From the NCBI RefSeq assembly GCF_003464595.1, contig NZ_QRZF01000007.1:124001-188000 (forward strand): a stretch of 64,000 nt of DNA. Direction: 5' to 3'. Below are positions 52,744-61,902 of the stretch, one piece after another. The first letter of the stretch is position 1, and the number at the start of each line of letters is the position of its first letter. The position numbers were made by a program, and so were the translations under genes. Source of the DNA: Bacteroides intestinalis. Lineage in GTDB: Bacteria; Bacteroidota; Bacteroidia; Bacteroidales; Bacteroidaceae. Under the pieces are notes generated by a model. That model worked only from the letters and a program-made list of their open reading frames with translations. It searched no databases and was not told where the DNA came from.

Positions 52744-53124
52744 ATGAATTTCCCAGAAAATGTAAAGTACACCAAAGAACACGAGTGGATACGCCTTGAA
52801 GGCGATGTAGCTTATGTAGGTATCACCGATTACGCTCAGGAACAATTGGGCGATATCGTATTCGTAGATATCCAGGCAGAGGGTGAAACATTGGCAGCCG
52901 ACGAAGTATTCGGAACCATTGAAGTAGTAAAAACCATTTCGGATCTTTTCTTGCCCGTAGGCGGAGAAATCCTGGAGCAAAACGAGGCTCTTGCCGACCA
53001 ACCGGAACTGGTAAACAAAGATCCGTACGGCGAAGGCTGGCTCATCAAAATGAAACCGGATGCTGATGCAGACTTCGATTCATTGCTGGATGCTGATGCC
53101 TACAAAGCGTTGATTAATGATTAA
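52744..53124 (+). CDS. gcvH: glycine cleavage system H protein
   Basis: 126 residues from ATG 52744 (MNFPENVKYTKEHEWIRL); ATG 52738 is an alternative. The lipoylated lysine is K63 in FGTIEVVKTISDLFLPV. H protein shuttles the aminomethyl group between the P, T and L proteins of glycine cleavage. gcvP and gcvT are not adjacent. purE follows after an inverted repeat. Confidence 0.97.
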   Translation: MNFPENVKYTKEHEWIRLEGDVAYVGITDYAQEQLGDIVFVDIQAEGETLAADEVFGTIEVVKTISDLFLPVGGEILEQNEALADQPELVNKDPYGEGWLIKMKPDADADFDSLLDADAYKALIND

Positions 53125-53128
53125 CTAT

Positions 53129-53180
53129 TAGTGATTAGTGATTAGCAAATTGATATAAGCTTGCTAATCACTAATCACTA
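53129..53180. repeat. 20-bp-arm inverted repeat between gcvH and purE
   Basis: TAGTGATTAGTGATTAGCAA (53129-53148) pairs perfectly with 53161-53180, separated by 12 bases. It consists of repeated TAGTGAT words, as in the element near 17448-17485. No T-run follows, so it may be a processing or weak termination site rather than a classical terminator. Confidence 0.7.
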
Positions 53181-53201
53181 AACACTAATAACTAAATAAT
53201 T

Positions 53202-53711
53202 ATGTCTCCATTAGTAAGCATCATCATGGGCAGCACCTCCGACCTTCCTGTTATGGAAAAGGCCGCTCAACTGCTGAATGATTTACATGTACCGTTCGAA
53301 ATGAACGCTCTTTCTGCACACCGCACTCCGGAAGCAGTAGAGAATTTTGCAAAGAACGCCCGCGGACGCGGCGTTAAAGTGATAATCGCTGCTGCCGGCA
53401 TGGCCGCCGCTCTGCCCGGAGTCATCGCTGCCAACACAACACTGCCTGTTATCGGAGTTCCCGTTAAAGGTTCTGTGCTGGATGGCGTAGACGCTCTCTA
53501 CTCTATCATTCAGATGCCTCCCGGAATCCCTGTAGCCACAGTTGCTATCAATGGTGCCATGAATGCTGCCATTCTTGCTATACAAATGCTAGCTTTGAGC
53601 GATGCCGATCTCGCTGAAACTTTTGCAGCCTACAAAGAAGGACTGAAAAAGAAAATCGTAAAGGCGAACGAGGAACTGAAAGAAGTAAAGTACGAGTATA
53701 AAACGAATTAA
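53202..53711 (+). CDS. purE: N5-carboxyaminoimidazole ribonucleotide mutase
   Basis: 169 residues. Class I PurE motifs: IIMGSTSDLPVMEKA, SAHRTPEAVENFA, IAAAGMAAALPGVIAA and PVKGSVLDGVDALYSIIQMP. It carries out the NCAIR-to-CAIR step of purine synthesis. ispG follows by 13 bp, so the two may be co-transcribed. Confidence 0.97.
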   Translation: MSPLVSIIMGSTSDLPVMEKAAQLLNDLHVPFEMNALSAHRTPEAVENFAKNARGRGVKVIIAAAGMAAALPGVIAANTTLPVIGVPVKGSVLDGVDALYSIIQMPPGIPVATVAINGAMNAAILAIQMLALSDADLAETFAAYKEGLKKKIVKANEELKEVKYEYKTN

Positions 53712-53724
53712 AAAGGAGTAATTA

Positions 53725-55566
53725 GTGGATTTATTCAACTATTCCCGTCGGGAAACATCAGAAGTAAATATTGGAGCCACCCCTATGGGCGGCTCCAATC
53801 CTATACGCATACAGAGTATGACAAACACCGCTACGCAGGATACAGAAGCCAGCGTGGCACAGGCCAAACGAATTGTAGATGCCGGAGGTGAATATGTACG
53901 TCTGACAGCACAAGGCATTAAAGAAGCGGAAAACCTGATGAACATCAATGCCGGCTTGCGCCGGGACGGATATATGGTTCCACTGGTTGCCGACATCCAC
54001 TTCAACCCAAAGGTAGCAGATGTAGCAGCACAGTATGTTGAGAAAGTACGTATCAATCCGGGAAACTATGTAGATGCCGCACGCACCTTCAAGCATCTGG
54101 AATATACAGACGAAGAATATGCACAAGAGTTGCAGAAGATACATGACCGGTTCGTTCCTTTCCTGAATATCTGCAAGGAGAATCATACAGCCATCCGTAT
54201 CGGTGTAAATCATGGTTCACTGTCCGACCGTATTATGTCTCGCTACGGCGATACACCGGAAGGTATGGTGGAATCGTGCATGGAGTTCCTCCGCATCTGT
54301 GTAAAAGAAGATTTTACAGATGTTGTAATCTCCATCAAAGCCTCCAATACAGTAGTAATGGTGAAAACAGTTCGCCTGTTAGCTGCTGTAATGGAAAAGG
54401 AAGGAATGCAATTCCCGCTGCACCTTGGCGTTACAGAGGCCGGGGATGGTGAGGACGGGCGTATCAAATCTGCATTGGGCATCGGTGCATTGCTAGCTGA
54501 CGGCCTGGGTGATACCATCCGTGTTTCTCTGAGCGAAGCTCCGGAAGCAGAAATACCTGTAGCACGAAAGTTGGTGGATTATATCATGCAGCACCAGGAT
54601 CATCCTTACATACCCGGAGTGGAAGCAGAAGGTTTCAATTATCTTTCTCCGGTACGGCGTGAGACAACTGCCGTACGCAACATAGGCGGGAATCACCTGC
54701 CTGTAGTCATTGCCGAACGCATGGACGGAAAGTTCGATACGAACCCGCAATTCATTCCGGATTACATCTATGCCGGACGTGCCTTACCGGAAATTCGTGA
54801 AGAAGGAGTGGAATACATTCTGGATGCGGATGTATGGGAAGAAGAGCCCGGAACCTATCCGGCTTTCAATTACCAGCAGATGCCACTTATGGGCAATTGC
54901 CAAGCCGATTTGAAATTCATGTTTATGCCTTACATGGCACAAACAGAAGAAGTGATTGCTTGTCTGAAATATCATCCGGAAGTAGTCATTATATCACAGA
55001 GTAACCATCCTAACCGACTTGGAGAACATCGTGCCTTAGTTCACCAATTGATGCAGGAAGGACTGAAAAATCCGGTTGTATTCTTCCAGCACTATGCTGA
55101 AAATGAAGCAGAGGACTTGCAGATAAAATCTGCTGCTGACATGGGAGCACTTATCTTCGACGGCCTTTGCGATGGTATTTTCCTGTTCAACCAGGGAGAT
55201 CTCAGTCATGCTGTAGTAGATGCCACAGCCTTTGGTATTCTGCAAGCAGGACGTATACGCACCAGCAAAACGGAATATATCTCCTGTCCCGGATGCGGAC
55301 GCACCCTGTTCGATCTTCAAAGTACCATAGCACGTGTAAAAGCTGCTACTTCACACCTGAAAGGATTGAAAATAGGTATTATGGGCTGCATCGTCAATGG
55401 TCCCGGAGAAATGGCTGATGCTGACTATGGCTACGTAGGTGCCGGACGTGGGAAAATCAGTCTGTATAAGAAGAAAGAATGCATTGAAAAGAATATTCCC
55501 GAAGAAGAAGCTGTAGAAAAGCTGATTGAGTTGATTAAAGCTAACGGGGATTATGAAGAAAAATAG
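53725..55566 (+). CDS. ispG: 4-hydroxy-3-methylbut-2-en-1-yl diphosphate synthase, large type
   Basis: 613 residues, longer than the E. coli enzyme (about 370) because of the insert domain (about 270-510) seen in Bacteroidetes, Chlamydia and plants. The first part is a TIM barrel (IRIQSMTNTATQDTEA, ADIHFNPKVA). The C-terminal iron-sulfur part has SCPGCGRTLFDLQ and GCIVNGPGEMADADYGY. It catalyses the penultimate step of the MEP isoprenoid pathway. It starts at GTG 53725 after AAGGAG; no ATG lies nearby in frame. The stop is in the terminator shared with the next gene. Confidence 0.96.
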   Translation: MDLFNYSRRETSEVNIGATPMGGSNPIRIQSMTNTATQDTEASVAQAKRIVDAGGEYVRLTAQGIKEAENLMNINAGLRRDGYMVPLVADIHFNPKVADVAAQYVEKVRINPGNYVDAARTFKHLEYTDEEYAQELQKIHDRFVPFLNICKENHTAIRIGVNHGSLSDRIMSRYGDTPEGMVESCMEFLRICVKEDFTDVVISIKASNTVVMVKTVRLLAAVMEKEGMQFPLHLGVTEAGDGEDGRIKSALGIGALLADGLGDTIRVSLSEAPEAEIPVARKLVDYIMQHQDHPYIPGVEAEGFNYLSPVRRETTAVRNIGGNHLPVVIAERMDGKFDTNPQFIPDYIYAGRALPEIREEGVEYILDADVWEEEPGTYPAFNYQQMPLMGNCQADLKFMFMPYMAQTEEVIACLKYHPEVVIISQSNHPNRLGEHRALVHQLMQEGLKNPVVFFQHYAENEAEDLQIKSAADMGALIFDGLCDGIFLFNQGDLSHAVVDATAFGILQAGRIRTSKTEYISCPGCGRTLFDLQSTIARVKAATSHLKGLKIGIMGCIVNGPGEMADADYGYVGAGRGKISLYKKKECIEKNIPEEEAVEKLIELIKANGDYEEK

Positions 55567-55620
55567 TTTAAAGAAAAATGGCAAGCAGGATAAATCTACT
55601 TGCCATTTTTCTTTAAACTA
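55564..55620. terminator. bidirectional terminator that includes both convergent stop codons
   Basis: Perfect 22-bp arms (55564-55585 and 55599-55620). The TAG of ispG (55564-55566) and the TAG of the esterase gene (55620-55618) are the outermost bases of the two arms. A/T-rich outer arms provide a T-run in each direction after the ATGGCAAG/CTTGCCAT core. Confidence 0.85.
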
Positions 55621-56385
55621 TTTCTTCTGACTGAACAGCCAACTCATAAAGTCGGGATAATTGAAAGCCGGATTCCAGCTACCATGATTACATCCCGGAA
55701 ACTCGATGTATTCCACATCAGCACCTGTTTTCTTCAAAGTCCTGTATGCCGCACGCGAACCTTCAGGTGTAACCACATTGTCAGCATCACCGTGGAAAAT
55801 ACGAAACTTTACAGACTTGGCAGCTTTCAGGCGCGCCACATTTACTGTACCGCAAATAGGTACAGCAGCAGCAAATATCTCCGGGAAACGGACAGCCATG
55901 TCAAAGGTTCCCATTCCTCCCATAGAAAGTCCAACGATATAGATACGTGATTTATCAACCTGAGGCATTGCCAGATAAGTATCCAGCAAATCCTTCACTG
56001 TCTGAAAAATCGGAGTTATCGGTTCGTCCAACGGCATCTCATTCGGCAAAAATGATTCAGGACGTGCCGAGTATGCCCAATAGCCCGTTTCGGGACACTG
56101 TGGTGCAAGCACGAATGCCGGGTATTTCTCCCGGTTCACCGGATTCAAAAACATCTGTCCACCATGGGTCAATTGCCTCTCATTATCATTACCGCGCTCC
56201 CCTGCACCATGCAGAAAAAGCACCAAAGGATACTTCTCACTCTTTTTCATATTTTCCGGTTGCAGTAAGCGATACTGCAAGGTATCTCCCCGGGAAGAGA
56301 TAAAGATTTCTTTCTGGTACGTTTCCTGAGCAGGCAAAGGTAACAGGAAGAAAAAAACACAAATAGCACTGATTAATCGTTTCAT
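55618..56385 (-). CDS. secreted alpha/beta-hydrolase (esterase/prolyl oligopeptidase-like)
   Basis: 255 residues. Signal peptide ending near LPAQE. Catalytic Ser S154 in VGLSMGGMG, Asp at about 202 in HGDADNVV and His 234 in GCNHGSW; oxyanion region FLHGAGERG. It resembles PHB depolymerase/carbohydrate-esterase-like enzymes found in polysaccharide-utilisation loci, and may remove acyl groups from glycans. It is the last gene of the minus-strand operon, 7 bp after the GH43 gene. Confidence 0.88.
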   Translation of the reverse strand: MKRLISAICVFFFLLPLPAQETYQKEIFISSRGDTLQYRLLQPENMKKSEKYPLVLFLHGAGERGNDNERQLTHGGQMFLNPVNREKYPAFVLAPQCPETGYWAYSARPESFLPNEMPLDEPITPIFQTVKDLLDTYLAMPQVDKSRIYIVGLSMGGMGTFDMAVRFPEIFAAAVPICGTVNVARLKAAKSVKFRIFHGDADNVVTPEGSRAAYRTLKKTGADVEYIEFPGCNHGSWNPAFNYPDFMSWLFSQKK

Positions 56386-56392
56386 AGCATTG

Positions 56393-58117
56393 TCATTTTA
56401 CATGTTTCACTTCTGAACGTAAAGATACGCCATTCTCATTAAATGCTTCCACACAGAAATAATAATCCTGATCGGTGGTAAGAGATTTCATAAGTAATTC
56501 ATTATTGCCATATACCATCCAGGAGCTATAAAGTTTATCGGGAGCAATACCCCATAACACATTATATCCCTGTGCACCTTTGACCGGTTCCCAACTGATA
56601 GTAATATCACGACGGTCCGCGTGGCGATCAAGGGTTAATTTCTTCGGCTGTTGCGGCGTTTTCCCCATACCCAATCCAAATACCCGAAGTTCAGAAATTG
56701 CCAGGTTCGGGGTCGGTACATCTATGTTCTTATAGCGGATATAACGCGCAGATTGAGATTGTCCGAGTTCAACATAATCATTCGGGGTATCTTTATAACT
56801 TTCTTTGCGGTCAACCAATATTTCCCAATTCTGTCCATCCAGTGAACCCTCAATCACATAGCGGTGACGAAGCCCTTCATAACGACCATACATATCACTT
56901 TGGTAATCATGATAGTTGATCTGAATAGCAGATACAGCAGCCGGTTTTTCCAGATCGATCATTACCCATTGGCGTTCATCGTTAGTCTCAGCCAACCAGA
57001 ATGTCTTAGTCAGTTCGTCAGTCAATGCAGAAGGTTGAAACTCTCCTTTTACAGTAGAGGCGGTAACCGGCTTACCGTAAGAGAGCAACATCCACCCTCG
57101 GAACTGTCCTGCCTTACCCGGCACGGCAGGAGCATAACGGGGATAATCTCCAAAACGGGTATCCACATGCATAATACCATCTTTATCGAATCCGGAGGGA
57201 AACATGCAGAGACGACGTTCCCAGTTCACATTGATGGAAAGAGACATCGAAGCAAAATGCCAATACTGCCCACCGGGACCAAGCACAGTGCTTCCATGCC
57301 CGGCACCATTCATATAACCACCCGGTTTATAAGATACCGGATTATGTTTCTGGTAGGTATAAGGTCCCATCGGATGATCTGCTACGTATACTCCGTCCGC
57401 ATAAACATTGAATTCCGTACCCGGCGCACCATATTGCATATAGTATTTACCATTATGTTTTGTCAACCAGGGGCCTTCGATGTAACCGCCCAATACTGTA
57501 TCCGTATGATTCTCACCAAAACGCTCCCAACCATGTTTAGGCATATCCAGATTGAAAAGTTCTTTCGTCTCCCCTTTCTTTGTAAAACGGTGATTTTTAT
57601 CCAATTCCATACCCCGGATAGGATAAACATTGGAAGATCCCCAGAACATATAAGCTTTCCCATCGTCATCAATAAACAAATCAGGATCTTGCAGATTATG
57701 CAGAATGGCAGGCGTAGCTTCCCAATCACCGGAAGCAGGATCATCGGTATAAAGGATGCTCATAGAACCTGAAGGATCGCCTGCAACATAAAGCACAGAG
57801 TCCTTATAATTGTGTGCAGCCGGAGCATTGCATCCTTGAGGATACCAATTCTTACCGGGACGTACAAACTCCCAGTTCAATAAATCCCTGGAGCGCCAAT
57901 AGCCGTGCGAACGCGTTACGAACATATAATATTCTCCGCGAAATTCCACTACTGCCGGATCGGCCCCCGAACGGTAAGAAATATCCCGGTCGGAATTATA
58001 AATCATATAGGTATAATCTATATTCAAGGGATTACAATATGTATCCTGACGCATATCCTGCGCCGGAAGAGTAGTCCACGCAATCAGGCAGACTATAGTC
58101 AATAACAGATGTTTCAT
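56393..58117 (-). CDS. secreted GH43-like glycosidase with discoidin (F5/8C) and fibronectin III domains
   Basis: 574 residues from ATG 58117-58115; the frame is open 22 codons further upstream into the sulfatase end. Signal peptide ending near LPAQD. Five-bladed propeller catalytic domain with the acidic triad D53 (SGADPAVVEF), D146 (QDPDLFIDDDG) and E214 (YIEGPWLTKHNG). An F5/8 type C carbohydrate-binding domain lies at about 340-470 and a fibronectin III-like domain at about 485-574 (ITISWEPVKGAQGYNVLWG). The family acts on arabinan, xylan or galactan side chains; the precise linkage is open. Confidence 0.9.
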   Translation of the reverse strand: MKHLLLTIVCLIAWTTLPAQDMRQDTYCNPLNIDYTYMIYNSDRDISYRSGADPAVVEFRGEYYMFVTRSHGYWRSRDLLNWEFVRPGKNWYPQGCNAPAAHNYKDSVLYVAGDPSGSMSILYTDDPASGDWEATPAILHNLQDPDLFIDDDGKAYMFWGSSNVYPIRGMELDKNHRFTKKGETKELFNLDMPKHGWERFGENHTDTVLGGYIEGPWLTKHNGKYYMQYGAPGTEFNVYADGVYVADHPMGPYTYQKHNPVSYKPGGYMNGAGHGSTVLGPGGQYWHFASMSLSINVNWERRLCMFPSGFDKDGIMHVDTRFGDYPRYAPAVPGKAGQFRGWMLLSYGKPVTASTVKGEFQPSALTDELTKTFWLAETNDERQWVMIDLEKPAAVSAIQINYHDYQSDMYGRYEGLRHRYVIEGSLDGQNWEILVDRKESYKDTPNDYVELGQSQSARYIRYKNIDVPTPNLAISELRVFGLGMGKTPQQPKKLTLDRHADRRDITISWEPVKGAQGYNVLWGIAPDKLYSSWMVYGNNELLMKSLTTDQDYYFCVEAFNENGVSLRSEVKHVK

Positions 58118-58133
58118 TCTTTCGTTCTTTATA

Positions 58134-59702
58134 TTACTTGCACAAATTCTGAGGAACTTCATATTGTTTTTGTAAACGTGCAAGTTCTGCCATTAGTTCA
58201 GCAGTTACTTTCTCCATTCCTTGCTTTCCGTACAGATTGTGCATTTCTGTCGGATCAGTTTTCAGATCATACAGTTCCCATTTGTCTTCCACATAGAAGT
58301 GCATTAATTTGTAGCGTTCCATCTTTACACCATAATGAGCACGGACACTATGAAATCCGGGAAATTCATAATAATGATAATAGAGCGATTTACGCCAATC
58401 ACGCGGTTTCTTTCCCGTCTCTACCAACTCCCGGAACGATACGCCCTGCATATCCCGTGGCACTTCGATACCGCACATATCCAGAAAAGTAGGAGCAAAG
58501 TCTATGTTCTGCGTCAGTCCTGTTACCTGAGTTTCCGGCTTGATATGTCCGGGCCAGCGCATAACCATCGGCATGCCGAAAGATTCTTCGTACATGAAAC
58601 GCTTATCAAACCAACCATGTTCTCCCAAGTAGAATCCCTGATCGGTAGTATAGACTACAATCGTATTTTTATCCAGTCCGGTACGTTTCAGATAATCAAG
58701 AATCTCTCCCACACTTTCGTCTACACTCGCTACAACTCCCATATAATCTTGCAGATAACGCTGGTATTTCCATTCCGCAACTTCTTTGAATGAACGTTTT
58801 CTGGAGTGGAATTCATTATTTCTATCACGGTATGCATCAAGAAAGCGACGGCGTTCATCCGGCTCCATTGTCCCCAGAAAAGCATGCGGCCAAGGGTCGA
58901 ACAGTAAACTGTCACTATCCATACCGGTAACCATCTTCAGATCGTGTCCTTCGTACATGTCACAATAGATATTCATCTTTTGCATCTGTGCCGCATAACG
59001 ACCCTCATAAACATCAAAATAATTATCAGGAAGTGGAAAAGTAGTATGCTCATACAGATGGTAATGTCTTTCTGCGGGTACCCAGTTTCTATGAACAGCT
59101 TTGTGATGCATCATCAGAAAGAAAGGTTTGTTCTTGTCTTTCCGTCCGTCGAGCCATTCTTCCGTGTACTTAGTAATCAAATCCGTCACATACCCCAAAT
59201 GACGTGTGGTATCATTTTCAGTAATAAAATGCGGATTACAATATTCTCCCTGATCATCCAGAATCATCCAATGATCGAAACCTGTAGGCTTAGAAATAAG
59301 ATGCCACTTACCAATAACAGCTGTCTCGTAACCATTTGCCTGCAATATCTTCGGAAGGGTCTGTTGCGTACCGTCAAAACCTTTCGCCCAGTTCTTCATG
59401 AAACCATTCTTATGGCTATGTTTACCGGTAAGTATGGCAGCACGACTCGGCCCGGAAATAGAATTGCAACAATAGTTATTCTGGAAAACTGCTCCTTCAT
59501 GCCCGATACGGTCAATATTCGGAGTCGGTGCCACTTTCCCTATAGGATGACCATAAATACTCATAGCCTGACGGGCATGGTCATCACTCATAATAAAAAT
59601 AATATTGGGGCGTTCGTTACGGACTTCCTGCTCTTGACCTTGCAGAATGGAGGAAGGCACAAAAGGTAAGACGACAAGCCCCAAGGATAATTTAGAAGTC
59701 AT
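58134..59702 (-). CDS. secreted sulfatase, Ser-type (family S1)
   Basis: 522 residues, N-terminal signal MTSKLSLGLVVLPFVPSSILQG. The formylglycine site is S83-G-P-S-R (SISGPSRAAILTG), so this is the serine type that needs an anaerobic sulfatase-maturing enzyme, not present in the window. Metal-binding Asp are D40-D41 (MSDDHARQ) and the pair in TTDQGFYLGEHGW. It removes sulfate from a carbohydrate. A sulfatase in this operon suggests a host or algal sulfated glycan. Neighbours are within 4-17 bp. Confidence 0.93.
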   Translation of the reverse strand: MTSKLSLGLVVLPFVPSSILQGQEQEVRNERPNIIFIMSDDHARQAMSIYGHPIGKVAPTPNIDRIGHEGAVFQNNYCCNSISGPSRAAILTGKHSHKNGFMKNWAKGFDGTQQTLPKILQANGYETAVIGKWHLISKPTGFDHWMILDDQGEYCNPHFITENDTTRHLGYVTDLITKYTEEWLDGRKDKNKPFFLMMHHKAVHRNWVPAERHYHLYEHTTFPLPDNYFDVYEGRYAAQMQKMNIYCDMYEGHDLKMVTGMDSDSLLFDPWPHAFLGTMEPDERRRFLDAYRDRNNEFHSRKRSFKEVAEWKYQRYLQDYMGVVASVDESVGEILDYLKRTGLDKNTIVVYTTDQGFYLGEHGWFDKRFMYEESFGMPMVMRWPGHIKPETQVTGLTQNIDFAPTFLDMCGIEVPRDMQGVSFRELVETGKKPRDWRKSLYYHYYEFPGFHSVRAHYGVKMERYKLMHFYVEDKWELYDLKTDPTEMHNLYGKQGMEKVTAELMAELARLQKQYEVPQNLCK

Positions 59703-59706
59703 GGCA

Positions 59707-60561
59707 CTATCGAATTGTCAGATTAGCCTGAATAGGCGCATGGTCGGATAAATAGCCATTGTCCGGCTTGTCTGCTATCACTCTGAATTTATTGGCTACC
59801 ACCTGTCCATTGACAAAAATAAAGTCGATCAACTGGCGTTCTTCAACCGGAATACGCCCAAAATCATGGAAACTCCACGCAGGACCATAAACTACGTCAG
59901 ATGTGGAATAAGTATTCTGCATTCCCCCTTCCGTAAGAACAGAAATCGGGTCTGAATCAACAGTACCATTAAAATCTCCCGTAATAACCACCGGTAAGTC
60001 CAAGGCTATCTCACGTATCTTTGCAAGCAACAAAACTGCACTTTCACGACGGGCAACCTTACCAATATGGTCAAAATGTGTATTAAAGGCAGCCAATTCT
60101 TTACCACTGACTTTGTCCTTAAGAACAGCCCATGTCACAATGCGTTCGCAAGCAGCATCCCAGCCTTTTATTCCAATAGAATCGGGTGTTTCACTCAAAC
60201 CGAAATTTCCACTTTTCACAAGATCGAAACGATCGGTCTTATAAAACAGGGAACAGTATTCCCCTTTTTCTTTTCCATCGGCACGCCCCACACCTAAAAC
60301 CGTATATTGTGGAAGACGGTTCTTCAGGTCGTCCAACTGGTTCTTTAATACTTCCTGCATACCTACTACATCCGGAGCATAATAAGTAATCATTTGTGCC
60401 GCAGCATCTTTACGATATTTCCAGTTATTCAAACTATCCGCTACATGGTCCAGACGAATATTGAATGACATCACATCAACCTTAGCTTCCGGCTGCTTGC
60501 TGCACGAAGCAACAAGCAGAACGAAAGCAACTAATACACTATTAAAAAACATGTTTTTCAT
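59707..60561 (-). CDS. endonuclease/exonuclease/phosphatase-fold lipoprotein
   Basis: 284 residues. Lipobox VASC at about residue 20. EEP-fold motifs: VMSFNIRLD, DVVGMQEVLKNQ (Glu for metal), FNTHFDHIGKVARRESA, VVITGDFNGTVDSDP, LIDFIFVNG and LSDHAPI. This fold covers DNases, phosphodiesterases and sphingomyelinases; the lipoprotein form in glycan operons probably removes a phosphate-linked group. It lies 4 bp before the sulfatase start and 15 bp after the GH144-like gene. Confidence 0.9.
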   Translation of the reverse strand: MKNMFFNSVLVAFVLLVASCSKQPEAKVDVMSFNIRLDHVADSLNNWKYRKDAAAQMITYYAPDVVGMQEVLKNQLDDLKNRLPQYTVLGVGRADGKEKGEYCSLFYKTDRFDLVKSGNFGLSETPDSIGIKGWDAACERIVTWAVLKDKVSGKELAAFNTHFDHIGKVARRESAVLLLAKIREIALDLPVVITGDFNGTVDSDPISVLTEGGMQNTYSTSDVVYGPAWSFHDFGRIPVEERQLIDFIFVNGQVVANKFRVIADKPDNGYLSDHAPIQANLTIR

Positions 60562-60576
60562 AATTATGTAACCTTT

Positions 60577-61890
60577 TTAATTTAAGTATGGTGTTTTAAA
60601 TCCTAACTTCTTCAATCCTTTTTGTACATCCGGATGACTCATAAACAATTTCCATATTAAACCTGTACGATAATTTTCTATCATAACAATAATAGGTCCC
60701 TGATCTATAGCCAGATAAGATGGCGCAAACCAATCAGCAGTCAGGTTGAATGCATCCTTGAAACCATATTCCCCCCAAAGCTTATCGCCAAGCTCTTCAT
60801 AGAAATAGCGCATGGCCTGCAATGAATATTCCGGTGCATAAGGAATAGACGACAAGGCGGCTGTTGGAGTAATAACACCACGGTCATTACCAGGACAATG
60901 CGCAGAGTACCCTTTATCACCATCACTGGCTGTCAGTCCCCAGCACTGTTCTCCATACCCTTTATACCCTTTCGGATTATCTATGCAATAAGCACGATTA
61001 ATCAGAGTATGTGCTTTCATCTGTTCTTCATAATCAGCATAATAATCTTTCAAGCCACGCGGATCAAGTCCCATATAAGAATAATGGGTAAAGAACAAAG
61101 GTCCGCCATAATCACTTCCCAATGGCAAGGTTATATCGTAATACTTCTTACCATTCTTGAAAACGATAGAATTGGCCCACCCTTTATGATATACCGACTC
61201 TGCAATGGGATAAGTGGGTGAAGAAGCAGCAAGTATATACGTAATATGACACTCATTATGCCCTTTTATCTGATGGTTCATCGACCAACCGTTATTGGGT
61301 GACCAATGCCAATAGAGTACATCCTCACCACCTTTAGTAAACCAATTCCATTCAGCCTGACGCCACAGGTCATTAATAAGACCACGGATACGTCTTTCCA
61401 CCTGATTATCTTTGTTGAAATACTGATGTGCAGCCAGCAGCCCTTCGAACATGAAAGCAGACTCTACCAGATCGGCACCATCATCTTTCCTACTGAAAGA
61501 AATGGTTTCTCCGTTCTGCCCATTTATCCAGTGCGCCCAAATGCCATGGTAACTGTCCGTATTCTTATCATTCAGAAAGCTGACTATTTTCAGCATACGC
61601 TCTGCCGCTTGTTCACGCGTTACAAATCCACGTTCTGCACCGACAATAATAGCCATTACCCCAAAGCCGGAACCACCAATGGTAACAATATCGTCATTAC
61701 CGTTACTACGTTCGCGTGCCAAGCCCGAAACCGGATGTCCATAATCCCAGAAATAACGGAAAGTCTGTTTCTGCACGAGGGTCATCAGTTCTTCATCAGA
61801 CAAGTTCTTCCCCTTCTTACCACCGGAAGCTGCCGGTAGCAGGCTAAACGGGTAAAGCAGAAGCATCACATATATTATAAGTCTCATCAT
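60577..61890 (-). CDS. glucoamylase-family (GH144-like) enzyme, periplasmic type
   Basis: 437 residues. Signal peptide MRLIIYVMLLLYPFSLLPAAS without a lipobox. The catalytic (alpha/alpha) barrel has LVQKQTFRYFWDYGHPVSGL, GSGFGVMAIIVGAERGF, DDGADLVESAFMFEGLLAA, WHWSPNNGW, GHNECHITYILAASSPTYPI and GYGEQCWGLTASDGDKGYSAH. These match Pfam Glycoamylase, the GH144 family whose known members cut beta-1,2-glucans or sophorooligosaccharides. Paralogous to the next gene, which has a lipoprotein signal. The pair could split work between surface and periplasm. Confidence 0.9.
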   Translation of the reverse strand: MMRLIIYVMLLLYPFSLLPAASGGKKGKNLSDEELMTLVQKQTFRYFWDYGHPVSGLARERSNGNDDIVTIGGSGFGVMAIIVGAERGFVTREQAAERMLKIVSFLNDKNTDSYHGIWAHWINGQNGETISFSRKDDGADLVESAFMFEGLLAAHQYFNKDNQVERRIRGLINDLWRQAEWNWFTKGGEDVLYWHWSPNNGWSMNHQIKGHNECHITYILAASSPTYPIAESVYHKGWANSIVFKNGKKYYDITLPLGSDYGGPLFFTHYSYMGLDPRGLKDYYADYEEQMKAHTLINRAYCIDNPKGYKGYGEQCWGLTASDGDKGYSAHCPGNDRGVITPTAALSSIPYAPEYSLQAMRYFYEELGDKLWGEYGFKDAFNLTADWFAPSYLAIDQGPIIVMIENYRTGLIWKLFMSHPDVQKGLKKLGFKTPYLN

Positions 61891-61902
61891 ATATTCTATT
61901 TA

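Noticed and set aside
56864..57772. 302-codon antisense frame in the GH43 gene
   Set aside because: Shadow frame; the GH43 catalytic residues and signal peptide confirm the minus-strand gene.
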